Part shown: piece after piece, positions 1 to 6,127 of the stretch | Layout: each line of letters begins with the position of its first letter | How positions within the stretch are numbered: position 1 is the stretch's first letter | Source of the DNA: BM714 sp964644525 | GTDB taxonomy: Bacteria > Bacillota > Clostridia > Peptostreptococcales > BM714 | Assembly: GCA_964644525.1 (NCBI GenBank) | Contig: CAZXWC010000069.1 | Span: forward strand, 1-8,863 | Direction of reading: 5' to 3' | DNA length: 8,863 bases | Made by a program: the position numbers and the translations under genes | The notes under the pieces: model-generated | Databases searched by the model: none | What the model was told of the DNA's origin: nothing | Seen by the model: the letters and a program-made list of their open reading frames with translations, nothing else

Positions 1-35
1 GATTGTGACATAACAAAATAGGGAGGATAAAAAGT

Positions 36-1730
36 ATGTTTCAAAAAAGAAAAATCGGTTTGCTTTTATTTTTGATTATGATTTTGACCGTATTCATGTC
101 GGGCTTTTCCGGTGTGTATGCGGCTGAAGAACCGGTAAATATTGTAATAGCCCATACCAATGACATGCATGGACGTGTTGACGAAGGCAAGTACGACGGT
201 ATGGGGATGGCCAAAATCGGGGCTTTAGTGGAAGAGCTTCGGGCAGAGTATGACAATGTTCTTTTGTTTGATGCAGGAGATGCTTTTCACGGGCAGCCCA
301 TAGCCACTATTTTTGAGGGTTCCAGCATTGTTGAAATAATGAACCTGATCGGCTATGACCTTATGGTTCCAGGAAACCACGAGTTCAACTATGGAAAGGA
401 ACGATTGGTTGAATTGCTTGACATGGCAGAATTTGATGCTGTAAGCGCCAACATTTATACTGAAGAAGATGAAATGTTTATAGCGCCATATAAAATTTAC
501 GAGATTGAAGGTGTAAAGTTGGGAGTCTTCGGCCTTACTACTCCCGAAACTAAATTCAAATCTCATCCGGACAACACTATAGGCTTGGAATTCAGAGATC
601 CTTCAACGGTTGCAGGGATGATGGTCGAAGAATTGGAAGACGAAGTTGATATCATTATCGCACTGGCCCATCTTGGTCTTGACGATACATATGGCCTCAC
701 AAGTGAGAAGGTTGCCATGGATGTGGATGGAATAGACCTTATAATAGACGGTCACAGTCACGACAAACTGCCGGAAGGCATGATGGTGGGGGACACGCTT
801 ATTGTTCAGGCAGAAGAGTACGACAAGAATTTGGGCGTAGTTCAAATTGAATGGATGGACGGAGAGGCTGAAATCAGCGCCAGCCTTTTGGAAAAAGAGA
901 ATGTTACTATTGAAGGTGAGCCTGAAGTTTTGGCTCTTATAGAAGACATAAAGTCGGAATATGAGGAGCTTGTATCACCTGTGGTTGGGACTACAGATGT
1001 TATCCTTGACGGAGAACGCGGCATGGTTAGAAAAGGAGAAACCAATCTGGGCAATTTGCTTACAGATGCCATTTTAGATGCTACGGGAGCCGATCTGGTA
1101 ATGACCAATGGAGGCGGAATAAGGGCGTCAATAGATGTGGGCGAAATAACCATAGAGGAAATCATTACGGTATTGCCATTCGGAAATACAGTGATTGTAA
1201 AACCTTTGACAGGAACAGAAGTCAAGGAAGCTCTTGAAACTGGAGCTACTGACTATCCCGAGCTTAAAGGGGCTTTCACACATGTGGCAGGGATGACATA
1301 TCAGATAGATTCTTCAAAACCTGCCGGCAGCAGAATAATGAACGTAATGGTTGGAGGAATGCCTCTTGACCTTGCAGCCACTTATGAAGTGGCAACCAAT
1401 GACTTCATGGCGGCCGGAGGAGATGGATATACCATGTTTGACGGCAAGGAGGAGCTGATGCTTCTCGGCGGAATGGAAGAAATCCTTATGGACTACATTG
1501 AAGTTAACGGAACTGCCGGCGCAAAAGTTGAAGGACGAATTACGGAATATGTTCCTTCTGTTGTAGAAGTTCCCTCTGTGGCAGATACTTATGTAGTCAA
1601 GTCCGGGGACGTGCTTTGGAGAATAGGAAGACAATTTGAAATAGAATGGCAAGTTTTGGCGGAATTCAATGAGATGGACAATCCTCATTTGATTTTCCCG
1701 GGACAGGAAGTATTGATTCCCGTTCAATAG
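36..1730 (+). CDS. Secreted 5'-nucleotidase / UDP-sugar hydrolase family metallophosphatase with C-terminal LysM
   Basis: The 564-residue protein is expected to hydrolyse extracellular nucleotides (5'-nucleotidase, cyclic phosphodiesterase or UDP-sugar hydrolase activity) at the cell surface. Seen: residues 1-30 form a signal peptide (basic start MFQKRK, a hydrophobic stretch, then VYAA before EEPVN). The N-terminal metallophosphoesterase domain carries NDMHG (42-46), DAGD (79-82), GNHE (113-116), AHLG (211-214) and GHSH (239-242), which supply the two-metal ligands. The C-terminal nucleotidase domain has NLGN (337-340), NGGGIR (358-363), LPFGN (380-384) and NDFMAAGGDGY (455-465), typical of the substrate-binding half. 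Residues about 518-563 form a LysM domain (YVVKSGDVLWRIG to GQEVLIP), which in this family context suggests non-covalent attachment to peptidoglycan; there is no LPXTG anchor. The ATG at 36 follows GGGAGG at 21-26. A hairpin closes the gene, so it appears to be transcribed alone or as the last gene of its unit. Exact substrate is not known. Confidence 0.93.
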   Translation: MFQKRKIGLLLFLIMILTVFMSGFSGVYAAEEPVNIVIAHTNDMHGRVDEGKYDGMGMAKIGALVEELRAEYDNVLLFDAGDAFHGQPIATIFEGSSIVEIMNLIGYDLMVPGNHEFNYGKERLVELLDMAEFDAVSANIYTEEDEMFIAPYKIYEIEGVKLGVFGLTTPETKFKSHPDNTIGLEFRDPSTVAGMMVEELEDEVDIIIALAHLGLDDTYGLTSEKVAMDVDGIDLIIDGHSHDKLPEGMMVGDTLIVQAEEYDKNLGVVQIEWMDGEAEISASLLEKENVTIEGEPEVLALIEDIKSEYEELVSPVVGTTDVILDGERGMVRKGETNLGNLLTDAILDATGADLVMTNGGGIRASIDVGEITIEEIITVLPFGNTVIVKPLTGTEVKEALETGATDYPELKGAFTHVAGMTYQIDSSKPAGSRIMNVMVGGMPLDLAATYEVATNDFMAAGGDGYTMFDGKEELMLLGGMEEILMDYIEVNGTAGAKVEGRITEYVPSVVEVPSVADTYVVKSGDVLWRIGRQFEIEWQVLAEFNEMDNPHLIFPGQEVLIPVQ

Positions 1731-1734
1731 GGGT

Positions 1735-1763
1735 TTGTTATATGTATTCAATTGGTGTATATT
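1735..1763 (+). promoter_or_regulatory. Candidate sigma-A promoter for the radical SAM gene
   Basis: TTGTTA (1735-1740) is followed by a 17-bp spacer and TATATT (1758-1763), matching the sigma-A consensus at 4 of 6 and 5 of 6 positions. Transcription would start near 1770, inside the left arm of the hairpin that ends the upstream gene. Only 24 bp separate that hairpin from the next start codon, so a promoter for the next gene would have to lie about here. Inferred from sequence only. Confidence 0.4.
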
Positions 1764-1798
1764 GAATTTAAAGCAGCCTTTAAGGCTGCTTTAAATTT
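1763..1798 (+). terminator. Intrinsic terminator after the nucleotidase gene
   Basis: A perfect 15-bp inverted repeat (1765-1779 with 1783-1797) encloses a 3-nt loop. The core AGCAGCC/GGCTGCT is GC-rich and the outer part is A/T, so the U-rich tail is part of the stem itself (TTTAAATTT). The tail is short before GC, so termination may be incomplete. Confidence 0.7.
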
Positions 1799-1822
1799 GC
1801 ATGAAAAAGAGGGCCTTTTGCT

Positions 1823-2779
1823 ATGAAAAGATTGTATAGAAGATATTCAGATTACTTGAAAGAAAAATACGGGGAAAAAACCTATAAACTGCCTGTCAAT
1901 CTGCCGGTGAGCTGTCCCAACAGAGACGGTAATATTTCGACCGGGGGCTGTATATTTTGCGGTGAGGATGCGGCTGGTTTCGAAATGCTCAGCTTGAATC
2001 TTTCTGTGTATGAGCAGTTGCATAAGAATAAAGACTATATAGGAAAAAAATACAAGGCGAATGCCTTTATAGCTTATTTTCAAAATTATACCAATACATA
2101 TATGCCCCTTGAGACATTCAAGGCAAGAATGGAAGAAGCGTGCATAGACGGCGTAGTTGAGATATGTGTTTCGACAAGGCCGGATTGCGTGGATGAAGAT
2201 TATTTGAATGTGCTCGAAGATGTTTCAAAGAGAAAAGGTGTTTCAATTTCCATAGAGCTTGGATTGCAGAGTGTAAATTATAAAACATTGGAAAAGTTGA
2301 ATCGGGGCCATAGCCTGGCTGAATTCATAAATTGCGTTGGCATGATAAGACCATACGGATTTGACATAGGAACGCATATGATATTGAATCTTCCATGGGA
2401 TGACGATGGCGATGCAGTTGAAGCCGCCAAGATACTTTCGGCCTTGAAAATACAGACCGTTAAGCTTCATTCTCTTTATATATTGGAAAACACATATTTG
2501 GGCGATTTGTACAAGAATAATGAATTTGATATTTGTACTATGGATGAATATGCAGACAGGGTTCTTCTGTTTTTAGAAAAACTGGATCCGCAAATTGCTA
2601 TACAAAGGCTTTTAGCAAGAGCACCAAAAGAAAAAACGCTTTTTTGCAATTGGAATACAAGCTGGTGGAAGATAAGGGACCATATTGAAGAAAAAATGAT
2701 CGAAAAAAATGTTTGGCAAGGCAAAGAATACAATTATTTGCTTAATCGTTCAGTTGAACGTTTTGCGAAAAATAAATGA
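1823..2779 (+). CDS. TIGR01212 family radical SAM protein (YtqA-like)
   Basis: A 318-residue radical SAM enzyme of the TIGR01212/YtqA family, cytoplasmic, with an Elp3-like core; length matches the family. It should bind a 4Fe-4S cluster and cleave S-adenosylmethionine, but the reaction it performs is not established from sequence. Seen: the family's wide-spaced cysteine motif CPNRDGN...GGCIFC with C31, C43 and C46 (C-X11-C-X2-C), the segment AYFQNYTNTYMPLE (84-97) typical of this family, and ELGLQS (145-150) in the barrel. The ATG at 1823 follows AGAGGG at 1808-1813. YtqA genes are often next to a class I methyltransferase (YtqB); none is present here, as the next gene is gap. No terminator is visible between this gene and the gap promoter, so some read-through into gap is possible. 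Confidence 0.9.
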   Translation: MKRLYRRYSDYLKEKYGEKTYKLPVNLPVSCPNRDGNISTGGCIFCGEDAAGFEMLSLNLSVYEQLHKNKDYIGKKYKANAFIAYFQNYTNTYMPLETFKARMEEACIDGVVEICVSTRPDCVDEDYLNVLEDVSKRKGVSISIELGLQSVNYKTLEKLNRGHSLAEFINCVGMIRPYGFDIGTHMILNLPWDDDGDAVEAAKILSALKIQTVKLHSLYILENTYLGDLYKNNEFDICTMDEYADRVLLFLEKLDPQIAIQRLLARAPKEKTLFCNWNTSWWKIRDHIEEKMIEKNVWQGKEYNYLLNRSVERFAKNK

Positions 2780-2786
2780 TAAATAT

Positions 2787-2815
2787 GTTACTCTAAATAA
2801 AAAATATGATATAAT
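2787..2815 (+). promoter_or_regulatory. Extended -10 promoter of gap
   Basis: A perfect extended -10 element, TGATATAAT (2807-2815, TG-n-TATAAT), lies 17 bp after a weak -35 GTTACT (2787-2792). It sits 36 bp before the gap start codon and just after the upstream stop codon. The extended -10 probably offsets the poor -35, in keeping with the high expression expected of a glycolytic gene. Confidence 0.7.
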
Positions 2816-2835
2816 ACTCAAGGCGAACAAAACAA

Positions 2836-2843
2836 AAGGAGGG
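2836..2843 (+). promoter_or_regulatory. Ribosome binding site that fixes the gap start
   Basis: AAGGAGGG lies 8 nt before the ATG at 2852. The in-frame GTG at 2843 overlaps this site and cannot be the start, so the protein begins MKTKIGINGFG. Confidence 0.85.
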
Positions 2844-2851
2844 TGCTGAGA

Positions 2852-3859
2852 ATGAAAACAAAAATTGGTATCAACGGTTTTGGCAGAATAGGGAAACATG
2901 TTTTAAAAATTGCTCTTGAAAGGGATGATTTGGAAGTTGTTGCAATAAACAGCACTAGCGGACCTGAAAAGCACGCGCACATATTCAAGTATGATTCCAT
3001 GTACGGTATTTATCCGAAGGATGTAAGGGCCGACAAGGAAACACTTTACGTAGGGGACAAAACAATCAAGTTTACCGCATTCAGAAATCCTGAAGAAATT
3101 CCATGGAAAGACCTTGGAGTGGAAATAGTGATAGAGTCTACCGGAATATTCAACAACAGGGAAGACGCCTACAAGCATGTGAAGGCAGGCGCCAAGAAAG
3201 TGGTTTTATCTGCTCCCGGGAAAAATGTCGACGGGACTTTTGTAATGGGTGTGAACGAATCCACATATGACACTGACAAGCATGAAATAGTGTCAAATGC
3301 GTCGTGTACAACCAACTGCCTTGGTCCGGTTGTGAAAGTCTTAAACGATTCGTTTGGAATCGAAGAGGGCCTTATGACGACTATACATGCATATACAAAT
3401 GACCAGCAACTTTTGGACAAGCCCCACAAGAAAGACCCCAGAAGAGCCAGATCTGCAGCTCTTTCAATGATACCTACGACCACAGGAGCCGCAAAGGCAA
3501 TTGGCCTTGTAATACCTGAAATGGCAGGCAAACTGAATGGAATGGCTGTAAGGGTTCCTACTCCTGTTGTTTCACTTGTGGACCTGGTCGTAAATCTCAA
3601 GAAAGAGGCAACTGTTGAAGAAGTCAATGCGGCAATGAAGAAGGCTTCCGAAAACGAATTAAAAGGAATACTCGGTTTCAACGAACTGCCTTTGGTTTCA
3701 AAGGATTTTACCGGGGATTACAGATCGTCAATTCTTGATTCCGATCTTACTTCAAAAGTTGGAGATAAAATGGTGAAAGTTGTATCCTGGTATGATAATG
3801 AGTGGGGCTATTCTGCAAGAGTAGTCGACCTTGTAGGTTATATGGCTGAAAGGCTGTAG
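2852..3859 (+). CDS. gap: Type I glyceraldehyde-3-phosphate dehydrogenase
   Basis: This 335-residue cytoplasmic enzyme interconverts glyceraldehyde 3-phosphate and 1,3-bisphosphoglycerate in glycolysis or gluconeogenesis. Seen: the Rossmann motif NGFGRIG (8-14), the active-site segment SNASCTTNC with catalytic C152, the partner histidine H179 in TTIHAYTND, the phosphate-site stretch RRARSAA and PTTTGAAKA (209-217), and the C-terminal SWYDNEWGYS (312-321). Length is normal. The residue after VVAIN is Ser34 where NAD-specific enzymes usually have Asp (INDLTD), which resembles NADP-using GapB proteins (INAS); residue 190 is Lys where LDLPH enzymes have Leu. NADP or dual cofactor use is therefore possible (inferred). 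The gene has its own promoter and terminator and is not followed by pgk or tpi, unlike many glycolytic operons, which also fits a second, specialised GAPDH. Confidence 0.96.
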   Translation: MKTKIGINGFGRIGKHVLKIALERDDLEVVAINSTSGPEKHAHIFKYDSMYGIYPKDVRADKETLYVGDKTIKFTAFRNPEEIPWKDLGVEIVIESTGIFNNREDAYKHVKAGAKKVVLSAPGKNVDGTFVMGVNESTYDTDKHEIVSNASCTTNCLGPVVKVLNDSFGIEEGLMTTIHAYTNDQQLLDKPHKKDPRRARSAALSMIPTTTGAAKAIGLVIPEMAGKLNGMAVRVPTPVVSLVDLVVNLKKEATVEEVNAAMKKASENELKGILGFNELPLVSKDFTGDYRSSILDSDLTSKVGDKMVKVVSWYDNEWGYSARVVDLVGYMAERL

Positions 3860-3865
3860 AATACC

Positions 3866-3933
3866 AATCTGAAATCTGTTGCTTTTGGCAAAGTATCCGT
3901 AAGGCACAGGCATACGCAGAAATCAGGGTTTTT
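3866..3933 (+). other. Possible folded RNA segment in the gap 3' untranslated region
   Basis: By hand, the segment folds as a compact three-way junction. An outer helix pairs 3869-3872 with 3923-3926 and, after a 2x2 internal loop, 3875-3878 with 3917-3920. One inner hairpin is TTGC/GCAA (3879-3882 with 3888-3891). A second is GTATCC with GGcATAC (3893-3898 with 3909-3915, one bulged C). T5 follows at 3929-3933. The helices are short and could be chance; no known riboswitch class was recognised. Confidence 0.3.
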
Positions 3934-3943
3934 AATCAGTATG

Positions 3944-3967
3944 AGGCCTCCACTTGTGGAGGCTTTT
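3944..3967 (+). terminator. gap: Intrinsic terminator of gap
   Basis: GCCTCCAC (3946-3953) pairs with GTGGAGGC (3956-3963), in practice a 7-bp GC-rich stem with a CTTG tetraloop, followed directly by TTTT (3964-3967). Confidence 0.85.
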
Positions 3968-3994
3968 GTATCTGTGTTAATATTGTAATATAAA
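3966..3994 (+). promoter_or_regulatory. Candidate promoter of the relQ-phosphoesterase operon
   Basis: TTGTAT (3966-3971), a 17-bp spacer and TATAAA (3989-3994) lie 25 bp before the relQ start. The -35 overlaps the T-run of the gap terminator, so the two units are packed back to back. Matches are partial (3 of 6 and 5 of 6). Confidence 0.45.
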
Positions 3995-4019
3995 GTCTTA
4001 GCCATTATGGAGTGATACT

Positions 4020-4826
4020 ATGTATAGAATAAGAGACTGGGAAAGAATATTGATTCCCTACGAACAGGCTGTTGAAGAATTGAAAGTCAAACTCAAGTCT
4101 TTAAGGGACGAGTTTAGGGAGATGAACGAATACTCTCCTATTGAATTTGTTACTGGAAGAGTGAAAAAAATAAACAGCATATTGGAAAAGGCAAAACGCA
4201 ACAATATCGATGAAGATGACATAGAAGACAAAATGGAGGACATCGCCGGAATTCGCATAATGTGCCAGTTCGTCGACGACATCTACAGCGTGGTCGATTT
4301 GTTGAGAATAAGAGACGGCAAGGATTTGAAGATTGAAAAAGAAAAGGATTATGTGCACAATCGAAAAGACAGCGGATATAGAAGCTACCATGTTATCATA
4401 AGGTATCCGGTGCAGACGGCGTTCGGAGAAAAAGAAATTCTTGCTGAAATACAGATACGCACACTGGCAATGAACTTTTGGGCAACCATTGAGCACTCAC
4501 TTAAATACAAATATAAAAGGGAAATACCCGAAGACATAAGAAGGCGTCTTATGCGGGCGTCCGAAGCTGCATTCCTTTTGGACAGGGAAATGTGTGAAAT
4601 TCGAAATGAGGTAATAAATGCGCAAATATTGTTTGAAGAAAAGTCAAACACCATATCGAATATAGTAAGCAATATTCGTCTGCTTAATTTGCTGGGGCAA
4701 CAGTCGGAGGCCATGAAATTTCAAATAGAGTTTGATGACTTGTGGGACAAAGGAAGTTTGGACGAATTGGAAGACCTTTTAAAAAAAATAAAAGTCAACA
4801 TAGCCAAATATCAGGTTTTTGACTGA
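4020..4826 (+). CDS. relQ: Small alarmone synthetase, RelQ/YjbM type GTP pyrophosphokinase
   Basis: The 268-residue cytoplasmic protein is expected to transfer pyrophosphate from ATP to GTP or GDP, making (p)ppGpp for the stringent response. It has only the synthetase domain, without the HD hydrolase, TGS or ACT domains of long Rel proteins. Seen: the family N-terminus DWERILIPYEQAVEELK, SPIEFVTGRVK (39-49), DIAGIRI (74-80), KDSGYRSYH (116-124) for substrate binding, EIQIRT (143-148) with the catalytic-motif glutamate, and NFWATIEHSLKYKY (152-165). B. subtilis YjbM is 211 residues, so residues from about 210 on form an extra charged, probably helical tail. The ATG at 4020 follows GGAG at 4009-4012. 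The stop is 18 bp before the phosphoesterase gene, so the two are probably co-transcribed. In B. subtilis the neighbour is an NAD kinase gene, which is not the case here. Confidence 0.93.
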   Translation: MYRIRDWERILIPYEQAVEELKVKLKSLRDEFREMNEYSPIEFVTGRVKKINSILEKAKRNNIDEDDIEDKMEDIAGIRIMCQFVDDIYSVVDLLRIRDGKDLKIEKEKDYVHNRKDSGYRSYHVIIRYPVQTAFGEKEILAEIQIRTLAMNFWATIEHSLKYKYKREIPEDIRRRLMRASEAAFLLDREMCEIRNEVINAQILFEEKSNTISNIVSNIRLLNLLGQQSEAMKFQIEFDDLWDKGSLDELEDLLKKIKVNIAKYQVFD

Positions 4827-4844
4827 CAGGGAAAGTGATAATGA

Positions 4845-5537
4845 ATGGCGCTATATGCTATAGGTGACTTGCACCTAAGTTTTTCCGCGGATAAGCCCAT
4901 GGATGTTTTTGGGCCCCAATGGGAAAGGCATTACGAAAAAATCGAAGAGAATTGGAAAAAACATATTTCTCATGAAGATACGGTGTTGATACCGGGCGAT
5001 ATATCATGGGCAATGCATCTAACTGACGCAAAAGAAGATTTGGAATGGATAGCGGCTTTGCCGGGAAGAAAAATACTCAGCAGAGGAAATCATGACTATT
5101 GGTGGACTTCTCTCAAAAAAATGAAAAGAGCATATCCTGAACATATATTTTTACAGAACAACCACGAGCAGTATGGAGAATTTGCAATTTGTGGAACAAG
5201 AGGTTGGATATGCCCGAGTGATTCAAAATCGAATATGCATGACGAAAAGATTTATAAAAGAGAACTCATGAGGTTTGAGTTGTCCCTTGAATCCGCAAAG
5301 AAAGAAGGCTGGAGAAGAATAATCGCAATGCTTCACTATCCTCCCACAAACGAAAAGCTTGAGCCTTCCGGATTTACCGATTTGATAAAGCAATATGGCG
5401 TCGAAATTACACTTTACGGACATTTGCACAACAGCAACGCTTATGGAGCTGGAATAAAAGGTGTGATTGACGGTACAAGCTATGAATTGGTTTCAAGCGA
5501 TTACATAGATTTTAAGCCAAAACTTATATTGCCATAG
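4845..5537 (+). CDS. Calcineurin-like metallophosphoesterase of unknown substrate
   Basis: A 230-residue cytoplasmic protein with no signal peptide or membrane segment. Seen: all metal-ligand motifs of the calcineurin-like superfamily in order: GDLH (D8, H10), GDISW (D52), GNHD (N82, H83, D84), the LHYPP histidine H164, and GHLHN (H193, H195). The protein starts directly with the first strand (ALYAIGDLH) and ends soon after the last motif, so it is a single catalytic domain. It should bind two metal ions and cleave a phosphoester; the substrate cannot be read from sequence. It resembles the COG1768-type predicted phosphohydrolases. The start at 4845 follows AGGGAAAG (4828-4835). It lies 18 bp after the alarmone synthetase gene and before a strong terminator, so it is the last gene of a two-gene operon. 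A role in nucleotide or alarmone turnover is tempting but unsupported. Confidence 0.9.
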   Translation: MALYAIGDLHLSFSADKPMDVFGPQWERHYEKIEENWKKHISHEDTVLIPGDISWAMHLTDAKEDLEWIAALPGRKILSRGNHDYWWTSLKKMKRAYPEHIFLQNNHEQYGEFAICGTRGWICPSDSKSNMHDEKIYKRELMRFELSLESAKKEGWRRIIAMLHYPPTNEKLEPSGFTDLIKQYGVEITLYGHLHNSNAYGAGIKGVIDGTSYELVSSDYIDFKPKLILP

Positions 5538-5540
5538 AAG

Positions 5541-5588
5541 TCCCTATCTTAAAGCAACAATAATTTGCTTAAAGGATAGGGTTTTTTG
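5541..5588 (+). terminator. Intrinsic terminator of the relQ-phosphoesterase operon
   Basis: CCCTATC (5542-5548) pairs with GATAGGG (5575-5581), and after a small internal loop an inner AAGCAA/TTGCTT helix follows. T6 comes right after (5582-5587). The strongest plus-strand terminator in the window. Confidence 0.9.
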
Positions 5589-5610
5589 GTATATATGGAA
5601 TAAAAGATGG

Positions 5611-5617
5611 AAGGGAG
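5611..5617 (+). promoter_or_regulatory. Ribosome binding site that fixes the thioesterase start
   Basis: AAGGGAG lies 7 nt before the ATG at 5625. The in-frame ATG at 5607 is upstream of this site and has no ribosome binding site of its own, so 5625 is preferred. Confidence 0.8.
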
Positions 5618-5624
5618 CGATGAT

Positions 5625-6050
5625 ATGTTTGAAAACTTGGAATTATCCATTGGAGACAGTTTGACCATTCAGGAACGTGTAAAGGAAAGACATACAGGAA
5701 TGGAGTACGGAACAGGAAGACTTGGTGATTTGCTGGCTACTCCGGGAGTGATTGCTTTTATGATAAAGGCGTCGGTTGAATTGATAGATTCAAAATTGCC
5801 GGAAGGATACATATCTGTTGCCACAATGGTTCATGCCGAGCACTTCAAACCGACAATCATAGGAGAGGTTGTAAGTGTAAAGGTTACCGTATCTTCATTC
5901 GACGGGTCAAGAGTAAAAATGAGCATGGAAGCATTCGATGAAGTAGGGCTGATCAGTAAAGGAAGCATGGACAGATATATAGTGAATGAAAAATCATTGA
6001 TTAAAACAGCCAAAGAAAGGTCGAAATCTCTTGTTAGCATGGATTACTGA
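5625..6050 (+). CDS. FlK-like hotdog-fold acyl-CoA thioesterase
   Basis: A 141-residue single-domain hotdog protein, cytoplasmic, of the fluoroacetyl-CoA thioesterase-like (FlK) family; it probably hydrolyses an acyl-CoA or other acyl thioester. Seen: LLATPGVIAFMIKAS (37-50), the region holding the FlK catalytic Thr (T39 here), LPEGYISVATMVHAEHFKPT (58-77) with H73 aligning to the FlK catalytic His, and the following strands IGEVVSVKVTVS (79-90) and RVKMSMEAFDEVGLISKG (96-113). By hand alignment the FlK catalytic Glu is Ile47 here, so fluoroacetate resistance is unlikely and a general or different acyl substrate more so. It stands alone: a strong terminator lies upstream, and the HAD gene downstream has a candidate promoter overlapping the end of this gene. 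Members of this family are common in Clostridia without a known role. Confidence 0.8.
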   Translation: MFENLELSIGDSLTIQERVKERHTGMEYGTGRLGDLLATPGVIAFMIKASVELIDSKLPEGYISVATMVHAEHFKPTIIGEVVSVKVTVSSFDGSRVKMSMEAFDEVGLISKGSMDRYIVNEKSLIKTAKERSKSLVSMDY

Positions 6051-6059
6051 TGATATGAT
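6031..6059 (+). promoter_or_regulatory. Candidate sigma-A promoter of the HAD phosphatase gene
   Basis: TTGTTA (6031-6036), a 17-bp spacer and TATGAT (6054-6059) match at 4 of 6 and 5 of 6 positions. It overlaps the last codons of the thioesterase gene and would start transcription near 6066, upstream of the hairpin at 6084-6112. Confidence 0.4.
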
Positions 6060-6077
6060 TAATTGAATAATATTTAG

Positions 6078-6112
6078 AAAAAACGAAATCAACCTTAGAA
6101 AGGTTGATTTCG
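6078..6112 (-). terminator. Hairpin with terminator layout on the minus strand
   Basis: A perfect 13-bp stem (6084-6096 with 6100-6112) and a 3-nt loop. Read on the minus strand it is followed at once by T6 (A6 at 6078-6083 on the plus strand), the layout of an intrinsic terminator. Read on the plus strand it is followed by CTATGGGG, with no T-run, and then the HAD ribosome binding site. No minus-strand gene ends here, so it may stop antisense transcription, or act as a 5' hairpin in the HAD mRNA. Confidence 0.55.
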
Positions 6113-6127
6113 CTATGGGGTGGATAA

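Noticed and set aside
842..1225. Long minus-strand reading frames, such as this one and those at 3169-3681 and 7899-8312
   Set aside because: They lie fully opposite strongly recognised genes, have low-complexity Ser/Thr/Ile-rich content and no ribosome binding sites. They are shadows of the coding strand.
2843..2851. GTG at 2843 as an upstream start for gap
   Set aside because: It overlaps the AAGGAGGG ribosome binding site, and the ATG at 2852 has ideal spacing and gives the usual GAPDH N-terminus.
5565..5595. Promoter for the thioesterase gene (TTGCTT with TATATA)
   Set aside because: The spacer would be 19 bp and the -35 lies inside the terminator stem; support is too weak to list.
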